A stretch of DNA of 64,000 nt, taken from contig OX387200.1 in NCBI GenBank assembly GCA_947561715.1, positions 1,490,501 through 1,554,500 on the forward strand, read 5' to 3'. Below, one piece after another: positions 50,701 through 63,400 of this stretch; positions within the stretch are counted from its first letter, which is position 1, and each line of letters opens with the position of its first letter. Below the pieces are notes generated by a model. It had not been told where the DNA came from, did not search any database, and saw only the letters and a program-made list of their open reading frames with translations. The translations under genes and the position numbers were made by a program. The DNA comes from Ascidia mentula (taxonomy: Eukaryota; Chordata; Ascidiacea; Phlebobranchia; Ascidiidae).

Positions 50701-53700
50701 TTAGAATGTTGGTCAGGTAAACTTGCTAAATTTAGTGTAGCTAAATTCAAAAATAAAGTTTGTGCTAAATAGAAACATTTCATGATTATGGTGATGAACT
50801 GCAGATGTCCAATGCACTAAATTAGTTATGGCATGGAAATTGTTAGATAATTATATAAAGTTTTTTTTGACAAAAATTCTTGTACTATTGTTGTAAAAAT
50901 ACTTCATAAAAACTTTTACTTCAAAAAAAGCGTGTTGCTAGTGGTAATTATATTGGTATTATTTCACTGCCAATGGTGAGTGTTTGTAAATCAATAGTAG
51001 ATGAACATGTCGATGATTGCAAACGATCACAGATTTTATGAAAAATATTGTCTCGGCCATAAATTCTGATGTAATACGATGCGCTATATATTTTTACTAG
51101 ATCCAACACCACAGCTTTCTGGAAACTTTACTGGGGTAGAAAAAACTGTGGTTGTGATAAAGTGTTGTGTTGCATCACATGTGTTTCCGCCTGTTACAAG
51201 CTACTCCATCTATATTGGAAATGTTGTTTATATACAACAGGTTTGTTAGTTAATTACCTGGAAAAAACTATTACCATTGCTAATACCATAAATGTACTAT
51301 AAAAATTACTCTGTCCTTGGCCAATAAATGACAAAACACAATCAGTAGCTCTGGTGAATTTTCTGTGTAAAATGTACCCCTAAACAGCATGTGGAAGGTC
51401 AACAAAGTCTTTTGATAAATAGTGATTTGCTTGCAGCTAAAAAGGTAAGTATATGTGGTTATGCTACTGAATTTATAATATGATACATGGCAGTGACAAA
51501 TCTTTTACAATTTAGATCCATGTAAGTTTATATTTGCAGGATTCGCAAAACTTCAGTTTTCAACTGAAAAGAGAAATGAACAATCAAATGGTTCATTGTC
51601 AGGTCACCTCAAACTACACAAAGTTGAAAAATATTTCAGGAAATTCTTCTGACCATCAACTTATGGTATACTGTAAGTTTTGTTATCTTAATATTGCACA
51701 GGTTATTTGTTTTTTAGAATCGTCAAAACAAAATCCAGTTCCATTTTTTGTTGCTGTTTTGACCAAAATCATGAATAACCAGGGGGCAAGTGCCACCAGG
51801 GGGATGGCTAAACCTCTAAGGTCCACTTTGAAGGTCTTGGGCAGTTCCCACCACCAAAACTTGTTTTCATTGAAATACCAATATACGTCCTTTAGTAAAA
51901 CAAAATGTTTCCCTTATCTCTCTTTCACAAGAGATCCTGACTAAGTGACCACATCACAAAACAAAAAAATGGCATATTTGAAATACCCAAACCTGGCCAA
52001 GTGCTTTTGTTTTTAGTGAACTTGAGTTCCATAAATATTTTTGTGATATGATCAGTCAGTCAGGAACTCTTGTGAAAAAGGGATATGCCTTTAACAATTA
52101 ATGTTTATTCTGATTTTTTGTGTCTGTCAAAGTGGGCCGTAAAGTGTTGTTTTTTTATACTAAAAAGCTGTATTGAACATAAATTAGTGTCTTTGCAAAA
52201 GCACTGATGAGACCTCACATGTTGAAACAGTGCATGTACACACCCTGTCTGCAGCTCTCAATTAACAAGTACTCTTATGCAAAAATGAAGTTTAAATTCC
52301 AAACTTTCAAATTTCAATTAAATGCATTTTAAGATGAAGGGTTACTAACACATATTTTACAGAATTTTGTTGATTGCTTTTTGTTTGTTTCATTCAGATC
52401 CACCTTCAATTCCCAACATTACTATACAGGGGTTATTTCAGCAAACTGAAAACCAATATATTATTCTGCAAAACACCAGTATAGGCTTAAATTGCTCTGT
52501 GGATTCAAACCCCCAATCTCAATGTGTTTGGTTATATGATAACTTGAATGAATGCAACAATTCGTGCAACATAAGCAGAAAATTTAGTAATTCAACAAAT
52601 GCAACTTGTCAAGCCAATAATGGCATTGGTAATTCTACCAGTACAATCATTTCAATTGTTTCTGTTCCAACAATGAGTAAGTTAGTTTTAAAGTTTGTTT
52701 TTGTATTTAGACATATTTTTCTTCAAAACATACTTATTCAGGACACCCAAAAATAACAGTTAATGGTGAAACAGTTGTTAACAATGCAACAAAGCTTCTC
52801 AATGAAAGCAATGCTGTTAAATTTAAATGCACTGTTGATTACCAAAGTTATCTTGGTACAATCTTAAAATTTACAAAAGATGGGATTGATGTTGAGATAG
52901 ATGTTAATAATGATAGCATTTTGTCAAAAAATGTTACACCAAATGACACTGGTACATATGTATGCAAGTCTTCTGATATGTTTGGGAGTTTTCAAACAAA
53001 GATTAACATTGATGTTCAGTGTAAGTTTGCACTATAGAAAGTTTGCGTGTGGTGATAATTTGAAATAGTTTATCCATTCAAATCTGCATGTTTTCGTATT
53101 TCTCTTAAAAACAGAGTGTTTTTTGACACGTTGCGTAAATAATTTGTTTTGGAAACTATTGAAAAATGTAGCATTCAGTAGAAATCTTAACTGACCCAAA
53201 TTGTTGTGTATAAGATTTACTACGCCTTTGTTTGTATTGATGGATTACCTTAATTGTGCTATGTATGATATCTGGTGAATGATTGGCTTATCATTAATTT
53301 TGTTTTGTGTTTTATGTCTTGCTTAACCTGTTACTAACTGGGTGTTTTGTGAAGGTTTCTGTTGGTTGCATTAGTTCTATTCCAAACACAAGTTCATATT
53401 TTTTGCAACCTATTCTGTATTCCAAGCATAACATTAGACATTTCATCGTGGAACAAAAACTTTTACATTTAAACCTTTACCTTGTGTAGCAATTACTTTT
53501 CACAACACTCAGGGAATAGCAACTAATAATGTATTAGGATGATTTTTCTTCTGTTTTAGTGTTTATTTTCAGTTCTATAAATCTGAAAACATGAAATGAC
53601 ACCCAAGGATGTCACCTAACATGTATAATATTAAAATTTGCAAAAATACCATTACATGTTTTACAATCAGAAAAAGCTAGACACTCTTTTGGTACAAATT

Positions 53701-54867
53701 TAAGAAACTATTTGTGCTATATGTGCATTAAAGCCAATGAATGATTGAGCACTTAGCACAATGCTAATGATTACAATTTAACATTTTATGAATCATATGT
53801 GAATTTACATTTGGTTTACACTATTTCAAATGATAGTTGTATATTTTTTGTAATTGTGCTAGTGTTAGCTTTGCAAGTTAAATTATATTCATAGACCAAC
53901 CATACACTGACAGAAATGTGAACTGCCAACCAAACCAACCATGTGATATTATTGTGTATTCAAATCCTCCACCTAATGCATCTGTTTTAATGTCACCAGG
54001 TTTGTAATGCTTGAATACTTGCCATATTTTAACATTTGATTTATAAAATTATTTTTAGGAGGTGGAAATGAAACTCTTGCACTGTTCTCAAGTACTCCAC
54101 CGGTTTACACATATCAAATTAAGGTAAATTATGTTGTTAAACAGTAGGAAACCATTTTCTGTTCTTGTAAGTCGCATTAACGGTAGTATAATATTAAATG
54201 AAGGTTAACCTTTAATCCCATAATGGTTGGTTTACTTTAGTTGGTGCCAGTTACCGATACTTTTTTAATACAAAATGTGCCCATACTTAAATATATCCCA
54301 AAATAAATTTAGAGCAATATAGTTTCATTGCTGCATGTTGAAAGTAGTGTAACAAACTATGCACAGTGAGTTCTTTCTAATCCTAGTTTGGTTATTTTGC
54401 TGTAGAAGCCAGCAGGAACCTACACTTTGGAAGTTACAAATTCAATTGGAACAAGCTCGATCACAATAACAGTATCTGCAATCACTACCAGCCAATTGGG
54501 AATGATTATTGGAATATCTGTAGCAGCTGCTGTTGTGATTCTTGCAATAATACTTGCAGTAATTTGTTTCAAAAGATCAACAGGTAAGTGTGAAATTGTA
54601 ACATGTTTTATAATGTTGGGTTATTAAACCCAGAGTTTTGTTTCATATTAATGTTGTTAACTTGTAGGTAACAAAATGAAAGGAACACCTGCAAACATTT
54701 CACTGAGGGCACCTGCTTATTTAGACACACATGTGTATGAAAACACACCTCCACGACCTAATACACCCACATATGAAAACACACCTGAGTATCATAATGT
54801 GGCAACTTGTCAAACCACAACTGCAAACCAAAGTGCATCAGCATATGAAACATTTGGTCCCAGTTAA
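47728..54867 (+). CDS. Gene D: sushi/multi-Ig transmembrane receptor, full length
   Basis: The clearest complete model, 663 aa. Exons: 47728-47821 (signal peptide), 48471-48598, 49371-49441, 49947-50074 (N-terminal domain), 50525-50716 (sushi-like), 51101-51240, 51540-51672 (split Ig), 52398-52676, 52742-53020 (two Ig), 53895-53999, 54059-54123, 54406-54583 (degenerate Ig and TM) and 54668-54867 (tail). Approximate residues: signal 1-31, N-terminal domain 32-140, sushi 141-204, Ig 205-295, Ig 296-388, Ig 389-481, degenerate Ig 482-568, TM 569-592, tail 593-663. In the I-set Ig the core Trp of A to C is Phe (LKFTKDG). The TM exon is one codon shorter than in the others. Tail tyrosines are as in C. 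A matches D closely in exons and introns over 49421-52190. The degenerate Ig keeps GTYTLEVTN where an F-strand Cys would normally sit. Confidence 0.8.
48870..49266. mobile_element. Non-autonomous hAT element in a gene D intron
   Basis: About 397 bp, flanked by the 8-bp duplication GTTGTGCC (48862-48869 and 49267-49274). The termini AGGGGTTCACAACTGG and GGTTGGGAACACCTG are inverted repeats of the common hAT type. It has no open frame of note. A short relic of a similar element (GGGGTTCACAG ... GGGTTGGGAACC) is at 46863-46913. Confidence 0.7.
52198..52254 (+). ncRNA. Hammerhead motif in a gene D intron
   Basis: Matches the motif at 3222-3278, with CTGATGA at 52204-52210, GAA at 52224-52226 and stem III ACAG with CTGT. 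Stem I is shortened on its 5' side (AAAAGCA against TGCAG) because upstream sequence is missing relative to gene A. Confidence 0.45.
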
Positions 54868-57750
54868 GAAACACTTTAACTGCAGATTTAAGAAAGAATG
54901 CGAATGTACTGACCACTACTGCATTGGAATTATGATTGGATTGAGTGGATTTAAACTTTGTGTTTAACTTCTCTGCTAAAGGTTTTGTGCAAGTTTTTAC
55001 AGTGCACTGTTTTTGTAAAAGTGTTTTGTATTATATGTGATCATCCATTTTTTGAGTGATAAACTTTAGCATCTTTTCATTTCTGATTGAGTTTAAAGCT
55101 GGTTTAAAAACTAATGGAAAGTCGTAGATTGGAAATTCCCGAAGTCCGAGCAAAACCATTTACTTCCTTATACTGCTAGGGTTAAAGGTTTACCCCACGG
55201 AAGAGAACACTCTCCTTTTGTTTTCATATTAACTTCCCTGTGTAAACTTACAATGTTGTAAAGAAAACAGTGTCCAGACTGTGCTTCCCAAAAGAAATTT
55301 ATGTTGATTCTCGTTTGAAATAATCCCCGATCGGTTTGTTTTCTATCCATGTTATTTTTACAGTTTGTAATGTGTTCACTTATTGTCCATCACTGTGTGT
55401 TTTTAATAATGTCATTAAATGAATGTGATCTTCGCTGCGTAGAGTTTCTATTGCAAGGATTTTTCTTTTGCCAACCTAGTAAGCATCAGGAGAATAGGCG
55501 GAAATTAAGTGATTCATTACAAAGAGGTTTTGAAACCAGGAACACTTCCTTGTTAAGAGGAAAACTGTTCTCAGATAAATGACCAACAATTTAGAAATTT
55601 AAACAGCACCCGACGGATTTACAACTGAAAATTATAGCGATATCGAAAACATATTCTTACTTTGTAGCAGATTTTTTTTATTTAGATTTCTTTGTAACGT
55701 TCATATCCCTAAAACGTTGTATGCAAGAATCACATGTGACGCCGTAAGTGTACAATATCCCTAGTTTGGGGTTCAAGTCCGCACCAACAAGGGTGTCTGA
55801 TAATCCTTACCAACTTAACTTGCCCAGTTTCTTCTGACGATTTATTAGAAACAGTTTTCCCGAAACCAACCACTCCAAAAATCCACACAAAGGTCGATAC
55901 GCAATACAAATTTTTATAATACTCCTGTACTCACTCAAGGTTATTGTCCAAATATTGAATCAAATGCAGTGTCAAAATGTAGACTGTTTGCTACACTGAC
56001 GCCGAAATTTCTATAGATTACGCAACGTGATACAACGAACGTGTGTATAGAGTTTTAATGTTTGTGCAGTCGTTTCATTTTCGTTCTTTCCCATATTTAA
56101 AAGAATTTTGGACAATTTTATAACCTATACTGTATTGTATAAAAATTCCGTTTTATTTGCCTCTTACACGTCATAAATTGTTTGGTGTGACAGCTTTGGC
56201 TTTAATTTCTTGAAATTGTGTAGCCCTACACTGTTGTAATTTTCCCGGATTTATGGCGATTTAATCCATTGCTACAATCACTGTGCCGCTTACTTAGTGA
56301 TTAAACTAATGTGATCAATATGAAGTAGCGTTTCTACGTTAAAACAACATGCGTGGTGACGAATACGCGGAAGGCGGTGGTTTACAGGCAAGGATTTCTT
56401 TCCTTTATAGCACTTTCGTGTTGGCCAGAAAGCATGCGCATTGCTTCACTTTTGGCACAAGAAACAGTATAGTGTCACAAATACCTTTTAGTTTGCAAAA
56501 AAACAGGGTGTGCAATTAGACTAAAACGACTTAGTTGTCGTTTATTAAATTCCTGCATGTGAAGGACTGTGATGACAATGCCGAGTTTGAATCATTGTCA
56601 TAACGCAGCTTTTAATTGCCTTGATTAATACTTGGTTGTCACTGGATAGTTCAATAGGTTACTGTGCGCTGATGCAACCAAGATATGCCTCGATATAACA
56701 GTCAACCAGGAAGCATTTCTATTAAATGTTGACGCCTCTCAAAGCGTTACAAGGAGTGCATTGATGGCAGGCTTTATCATATTGCACGGTGGTCACACAA
56801 ATATATAGTACGCACATATTCACCCCAGTTTATTATTAAATTGTTTTCTCTCAAAGAAATCTCCCAAAGACTTAAATAAATAAAATATATTGCGTCATTT
56901 TTAAGCCACAAAGTTTGGTTAACCATTTTTATCCGAAAAAATTGGTTTTAATTAATTGCTTGATGTAATAATGTCACATATATAGTACATGTACGGGAAA
57001 ACTAGGAAATGGTCATACATACGTTTATGTGTTGTTTGCTAAGGCATATGGGATGATGGGTTGTGTAAAATGCTCATGATACACATGGTTCGTGTACAGG
57101 GTGGATATGGGTGTTTAAACAATCGACTACTTTCACTTTCTTTGTTAGGATTCATGGTCACCGCATTAGTCACTGCACAATCGCCACAGAGTTATTTCAG
57201 TCACGTAGACAATTTTTTAGACCCTAATCCGGAATATCTAGGCACTTTTTCCCATTTACCGTACGCGAATTTTAACACCAAATTCAGGACATATCCGGCA
57301 AAATCTTGCCAACCAAACATTGTTTCAGGTTGAATAACCCGTAATTTATTGTGGATGAAGGATAACTCGCCTCCAAGGATTGTTTCAACTGAAGCAAATT
57401 TTCGTGAAAAATTCCCACTAAACACAGCTTTCAAACTGAACTAGCAGAGTTCATCTTTTTTAAAAACAAACAGGAATAGTTGTGAAACCAAGTGGAACGT
57501 AACTAATGTATGGTTTGTTGTGATACTAAAAGCTGTTTCATTGTCATTATATCTCCCTTATATATATCCCAGAACCCAATAAATCTCATCGCCGTCTAGC
57601 GGACCAATAATATTCGCCAAAGTCACACTTTGCTAAGCGAGACACAGAGGAAGCCAAGTTAGGAATTTTTTTTTCACAGCCGACCAGTTGATGGCTTATT
57701 TGTTATAAGCGAACAAACCATCACAACAGGTTTAGGCTATTTGCATTAAA
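54868..57750 (+). repeat. Diverged intergenic unit 4 (after D)
   Basis: The sequence after the stop of D resembles the other units at lower identity. Shared blocks lie near 56340-56400 (the block that matches 26895-26940) and 57100-57240 (matching 10405-10560). It lacks the orphan signal exon and ends without a recognisable following paralogue, so it probably marks the 3' edge of the cluster. Confidence 0.6.
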
Positions 57751-59540
57751 AAAAAGCCTCTTGAGACCAACAGATATTTAGCCTACCTGGTAAGAAAAGA
57801 CCATTATTTTATACATATTTTGTTACGCCTTATTTGGAGTCGGTTTACTATATAAAGATTCGGTTTTTGCCGCTTTCCTAGTTCTGGAGTTAACCTAAGT
57901 CAGATAGCATATTAGTATTCCATTAAGGCAACATCACGAACTGTTCTGTAGTGATTCTCTTTCCGTCATTTTTGCCGGCCTTTTCTCTAAATTTTCAGAA
58001 CCAGCCAGCAATGCTAGCAATCTTCCTCTCGCAATGAAACAGTGTTTTTTCCGGGGCAAGTTACCAAATCTGTTCCAACCTGGTGGTGCAAGTTAGACTC
58101 TCGGCAAGAAAAAACAGTGGCCAATATTGCCCGATTGTCCTCCCAAGTATGTTACTGTGCAGTAATCAGTGATATGCAGTTCTATTCGAACAGGCAGTTT
58201 ATTAATCCAGGCTTATGAAAATAAATCTCAAGCCGGCAAATAGCATTAACTCTCTGGGCAAATACAAGTGTTTTGTAGGAGCGACAGATTTAGAAACAGA
58301 CATGTTATACATTTACAATAGAAAGATTTAACAATAAAAATCACTTGGTTTTAAAGCAAACAATGGTGTTTATGGACTGACCCCCCTATACTGACATGGG
58401 CCCTGAGGCGCCACACCTATTGCACCCCCTTCGCGTAGGCTCTGGCATGTGACGTGGTGTACTTAAGGTCCGCTAATTAACTAAATTAAATGGGTTGCGG
58501 TACGAATAGATTAAAAACCACTTTACAAGCTTGTGTTTTATGTCTGTTTACCAGTGCTGCAAGTAATTAAGTCGGAGCTCCGTTCCGATTCTTACCGGAA
58601 AACGACATAAATTGATCATGAAGTAACATAATTTATGCTGAGCAATTCTACTTGGCCCCATGAATATATAGGAGATCCTACTGGAGGCTCCTCAGATCCT
58701 TACTGTGTTTTGTCCAATGCAGCTCAATCAATTTTTCCCCTTTTGAATAGTAGGCTACTAGTGGGTCTTCATGTGTCACAAGCCGTAGCGATTAGTTTGG
58801 GCAAAAAAGTGAATTTAATCACATGTTAAAAACTATGTCTCTATGCTTGCACGTGTGTACAGCAAAGTTACTGCCTTTTAATTTAGTTGGTGCGTGAATT
58901 AGATACAGGTATTCCAGGCAAAATACATTGTTAAGTTCGGTCATGTGGAATCAGAGGCAAAAAGCCCATGGCACTTTTGTCCACACTAAATGGCGCATTG
59001 GAGCACAAATTTACTTCTTGAATCTCTGTTTTGGGCGCGGTCACTTACGTCATTTCCAGACTAGACAGCTGAACGTGGGCGAAGCCAGACGAAAGAAAAA
59101 AGGCAATTCTGTGCTAGGCAACCGGTAAACATTGCGCGGGAAACTCAGAAATTTGATCGTAACCGAAACCTATTGTGTGGTTATATTTGGGACCGGGTGG
59201 TTTCCATCACGTACACAAACCCTGTGCCGAAAAGTTACGCTAACTTTACAAACAGTGGTAACAAAGGCTAGTGAAAGTAAGTGACTTAGTCTCGTCCCAA
59301 AAAATTTCCTATTCAAGACACTGAAGCAATCAAAGCGTCAAAAGCACATGACCTATGAATGTGGTGCTCTTAGCAACAACCGCGTATTGCGACACAACAA
59401 GGAAGTTGGATGTAACCGGGTTATTTCATACGACGGTAAATAAAGAACAAAGCATTCAATGAAACAACCTTAAAAAACCGTGTAACATCCAATGTAAAAA
59501 AAATTTCACATAATACTCGTTTATTGTAACCTGTTGTATA

Positions 59541-60540
59541 TCCCAGATTCGTTTTTTTTACCATGCCGGGTTCATTCTCCACGCTTTGCAAGAGACAGAA
59601 AACAGCACAAAGCCATTTGCATTTAATTGTAAGTGGAGTGACTCTATACGCGGAAGTAAACCGTTCACGTATCGACAGCAAAGAGGTGATATGACGTAAC
59701 CCCAAGCCTGCGCAACACAACGAGAATGCATTATTCATTCTGCCCAAAAATACGTCACAGGACGCCCTGTTGAGCGCATCCTTTCACATTTTACCGAGGT
59801 TGCGATATGCTGGTAATGCGAAGTACGCAGGCCTGGACGCTTGCAATGCCTGGGGCAATGCTAAAAACGACTTAGTCTACTCAATGGACGTATCACAAAT
59901 TGCCAGCAGTGCCCAAATTAAGCTTGTACTGACGAACAGTATTTGCATGTAGGTGTAAACGGTTTGTTAATCATGCTAGGTATATGCCAATTGCTGTTGT
60001 TTTACGACCTTCGGCATACGCGCATGTGTGCATGATTAAGTAGGCTCGGTTATTGTATGACGTCACGCACTATTCTTTCCAGTGTCAGGGTATATCGATA
60101 AGCCAAACAATGAATAATAGGATGACGAATTCGGGAAACTTTGGCCAAGCGAATATACTTTTTTCAGCGACAATTTGATTCTCACGACATAAACAAACAC
60201 AGTACGTTAACATAAGTTTGCAGTAGGAAAACTTGCACTCGAACAAACTTGGGTGTTTAAAACTATACATGTGTAACAGCAGCGGGCACTCCAACGTCAT
60301 TGTGGTGTAAGAAAACTGGTTTGGTTTAAATTTGATCAGTTTTACTGCTACCTGTTTTCTCAGACAAGCGAACCAGGCAAGCGGAACCAAGCACACATCC
60401 ACCAAACACTGAAGCGGGCGCGACAGCAGCCTGCTCGCTGTTTGCTGTTTATCTTTCCTGGGAAACATGGGGATGTTTTGACTCTACGTCACTACTGAGA
60501 GGCAGCCACAGGGAAAACTGTCACCACTACTAAAATGTGC
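59541..60540. repeat. Imperfect segmental duplication, copy 1
   Basis: Blocks near 59590-59740, 60060-60200 and 60440-60530 recur in the same order at 62195-62350, 62505-62670 and 62910-62990. Shared words include GATATGACGTAAC, TATTCTTTCCAGTG and CACGACAT. No coding frame is conserved between the copies. Confidence 0.5.
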
Positions 60541-62150
60541 ATAGCATAAAGCCTAGCTTCTACTAATATGAAACACTTCGGGTACAATTAAAATATGTAG
60601 CTGTAAACAACAATTCAAATTCCACAAACATTCGTTGATAAATTGAAATTTGTCATTAATTCGATACAGTGTTTCTATACCTTAAAGTAAACCAAGAAGC
60701 TATTGTCTTGAAGCAATTAGGTAACAAATCCACAACAATATCACAAAAGAGACACAGTTAACGTAAATCACATGATCCAGCAAACCGTTGAAATCACAAA
60801 GGATTCTACCACAAACAACGAACAAAGCGAGGGGATTTTGTTCTTTTGTGGGGAAACCATCCAATCACGGGATAGCACAAAATAAAGGGACGTTTCCATT
60901 CATTGGCAGTGGGAGTTGGAAAAATATTGTTGTTGTTTGAAAACGCGGGAATTGCAACAAAACTACAAAATGCGACCTATTGGAAAAACGATACCGTGTT
61001 TATGGCCACGGTTAAACCGTTTTAAACAGGCGAAACAGGGGTTTATTTGCAGTTCTCGCGAAACTACTAACGACCGTGACAAAGCTTCGAACAACACGGA
61101 CCCGTGACGAAAAGACAATAAACCCAGCTTCGTCATTTGTGTGACAACGAGTTTGCGTAATTCAAACAAGTGCAATTCACGAGATTAGACTTGCGCAAAT
61201 TCACAAAGGCCAATGTAACAGCGGATAACCAATGTCACGTTAATGTTTAACGAAACAACGCGCAGTGCGGGTTCCGCATACCGAGTTTTCATAAGTGGTC
61301 CCAGCCGAAGCAAAACGCTCTGCTCGAAATTTTGTCCCGGAACAGTGGCGCGTATCGCGACAGCAGGCTGCTGTTTGCCTTTTCTACAAAACAGGCGGAT
61401 ATGTTCCTACGCTACAACCGATAAGACAGTTATTCTAGTAAAACGTCACTGTTATCTGACATGGTTTTACAAAATACACCGATATTAAGCAGCAAAAACA
61501 CACATCGCAATCCAAGATCCTACGCAAATAAGAATGTATAGATTGATCAATGATGGGTGATAACAAAATACAACCAACCAACAACGCACGTCAGAGCCCA
61601 GCATATTTCTTTGAAATCAACCGACAAAGCGTCTCTTTTGGCCTTAGCGAACTACACACAAAACAGCACAGCACAAAAAGACCCAGTAATATATTATCAA
61701 TACATGGTTGACAAAATTTAGCCACTTGAGTTTCTTGTGATGAGAGTAAGAAAAGCTACGTTCACATTGTTGCGTCGGTTTTGGAATGACAATATTACAC
61801 TTTTCATATTAACATTACACTGTGTTCGCTACAACATCAAGCAACGAAAACGAATGCATGAAACAAGTCAGACATTTCTATTCGCACCATCCATCATATC
61901 AAGGAACTTAAAGAGTAAACCCCGATAACACAATGTGGTTTGTACACAATAGTAACAAGCAACAACCAACAGAAAGTAATTGCTAAGTATGAAATCAAGC
62001 AATTTTACACAAAAAAATTGTTTTGGAACATGTAGGTACACAGCACATAGAGATTCTTTTAGGTCTTGGCATTGTAGGTAAGCTGAAGACATGTGGGTGA
62101 AGTCAAACGTGTTCGAATGTAAACATTTCGAAAAACAATTTTCTATATTT

Positions 62151-62990
62151 AGTTGTGAGTGGGTTTAAAACCGTGACGTGTTCAACCGGCCCACTCTGCA
62201 AACGGCGGAAAACAGCGTCAAGCCTTCATTTGTGTTTAATTAAGTGTAGGTAGAATAACTCTGCACACGGAAGTAAACTTATTTCAGCTTGATTGTTGCA
62301 TAGTGACGATATGACGTAACGCCGAAACTGCAAAACACAGCAAGCACAACGAAAATACAATATGTATGGACTAAAAAAAAACCGTCCGGCCTAAATCAAC
62401 CTTCCACTGACGCTGATTTGAATTAGCATTGGTAATTGTTTTGTACTTCGGTGAAAGTGCGCACATGTGGAGGATATGATTTAGTACGACCATAACTATT
62501 GCCTGACGCAATATTCTTTCCAGTGCCAGAGTCAATCAAGTTGCCCTATCAACGCCAAACAAAGAAATAGCAGGACGGCGAATTGGGGAAACCTAGGTCA
62601 CGTGTGTAAGTGCGATTATATTTGTTTTTCCAACGATTATTTGCGATTCCCACGACATGAAGTTGTTGACCGACCTGACGGAGTTAAATGAAAGGGCGAG
62701 GATGTGAAAGGACGGAGAATCAAACTGGGGTAACAAAACACAAGTTACACTTGGGCAGACCTGGATTTAAAACACTATCTGGGTAAAAACAAAACAGGAG
62801 TCGGGTTTTTAGTTCACATATATCTACCACCAGTTACAGCAAACATGTTCCGTTAAAACTATGACCCAAGCGAAAATCACCGAGTGACGAATTGACAATT
62901 ACTTCTCGTGTTTCATGTAAAACTTGCGGATGTGTGGCTCTAACGCGCTTCAGAAAACCACAAGGGAAAAGCGTCGCCACCACACGATAC
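62151..62990. repeat. Imperfect segmental duplication, copy 2
   Basis: Partner of 59541-60540, diverged and somewhat shorter. No gene seen. Confidence 0.5.
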
Positions 62991-63308
62991 GCATATATTA
63001 CTAGGAGCACAATAGTAGCGTGCACAAAATGTAGCGTTTTTTAAGGGTTAGACATCACGCATGGACCAGTTGTTACTTTGGGGTTAAACAGCAAATCAGA
63101 GTATGTGAACTACAAAGACTTAATAAAAGTAAGTTCTTTTTAATTTTACAACAAGTAGCAGTGTAAATTTGGTGAGATGCCAATATACTTACACAATAAG
63201 CGCTAAAACTGACAAAGCAGGAAGCACAACCAAAGGTTGACAAAACACCTCCACAAAATAAATGTGCCAACAGCTGAAATACCTTTTACAAAACATTTAA
63301 CAAAGAAT

Positions 63309-63400
63309 TATGAATCTGGCGTTCTCCTGGTGAAAAACAACAAATATCACCTTTTGTTTAAAAAAGATTGTATTTTCACCGGAAGAATGTCAGATTCATA
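63309..63400. other. 92-nt hairpin with 28-bp imperfect stem
   Basis: Arms 63309-63336 and 63373-63400 match at 24 of 28 positions. Three of the four differences give G-U pairs in a + strand RNA, leaving one true mismatch. The loop is 36 nt. It could be a small MITE or a microRNA-like precursor. No target duplication was identified. Confidence 0.35.

Noticed and set aside
60085-60468. 127-codon minus-strand frame
   Set aside because: No recognisable domain, no frame conservation in the duplicated block at 62500-62980, and no splice context.
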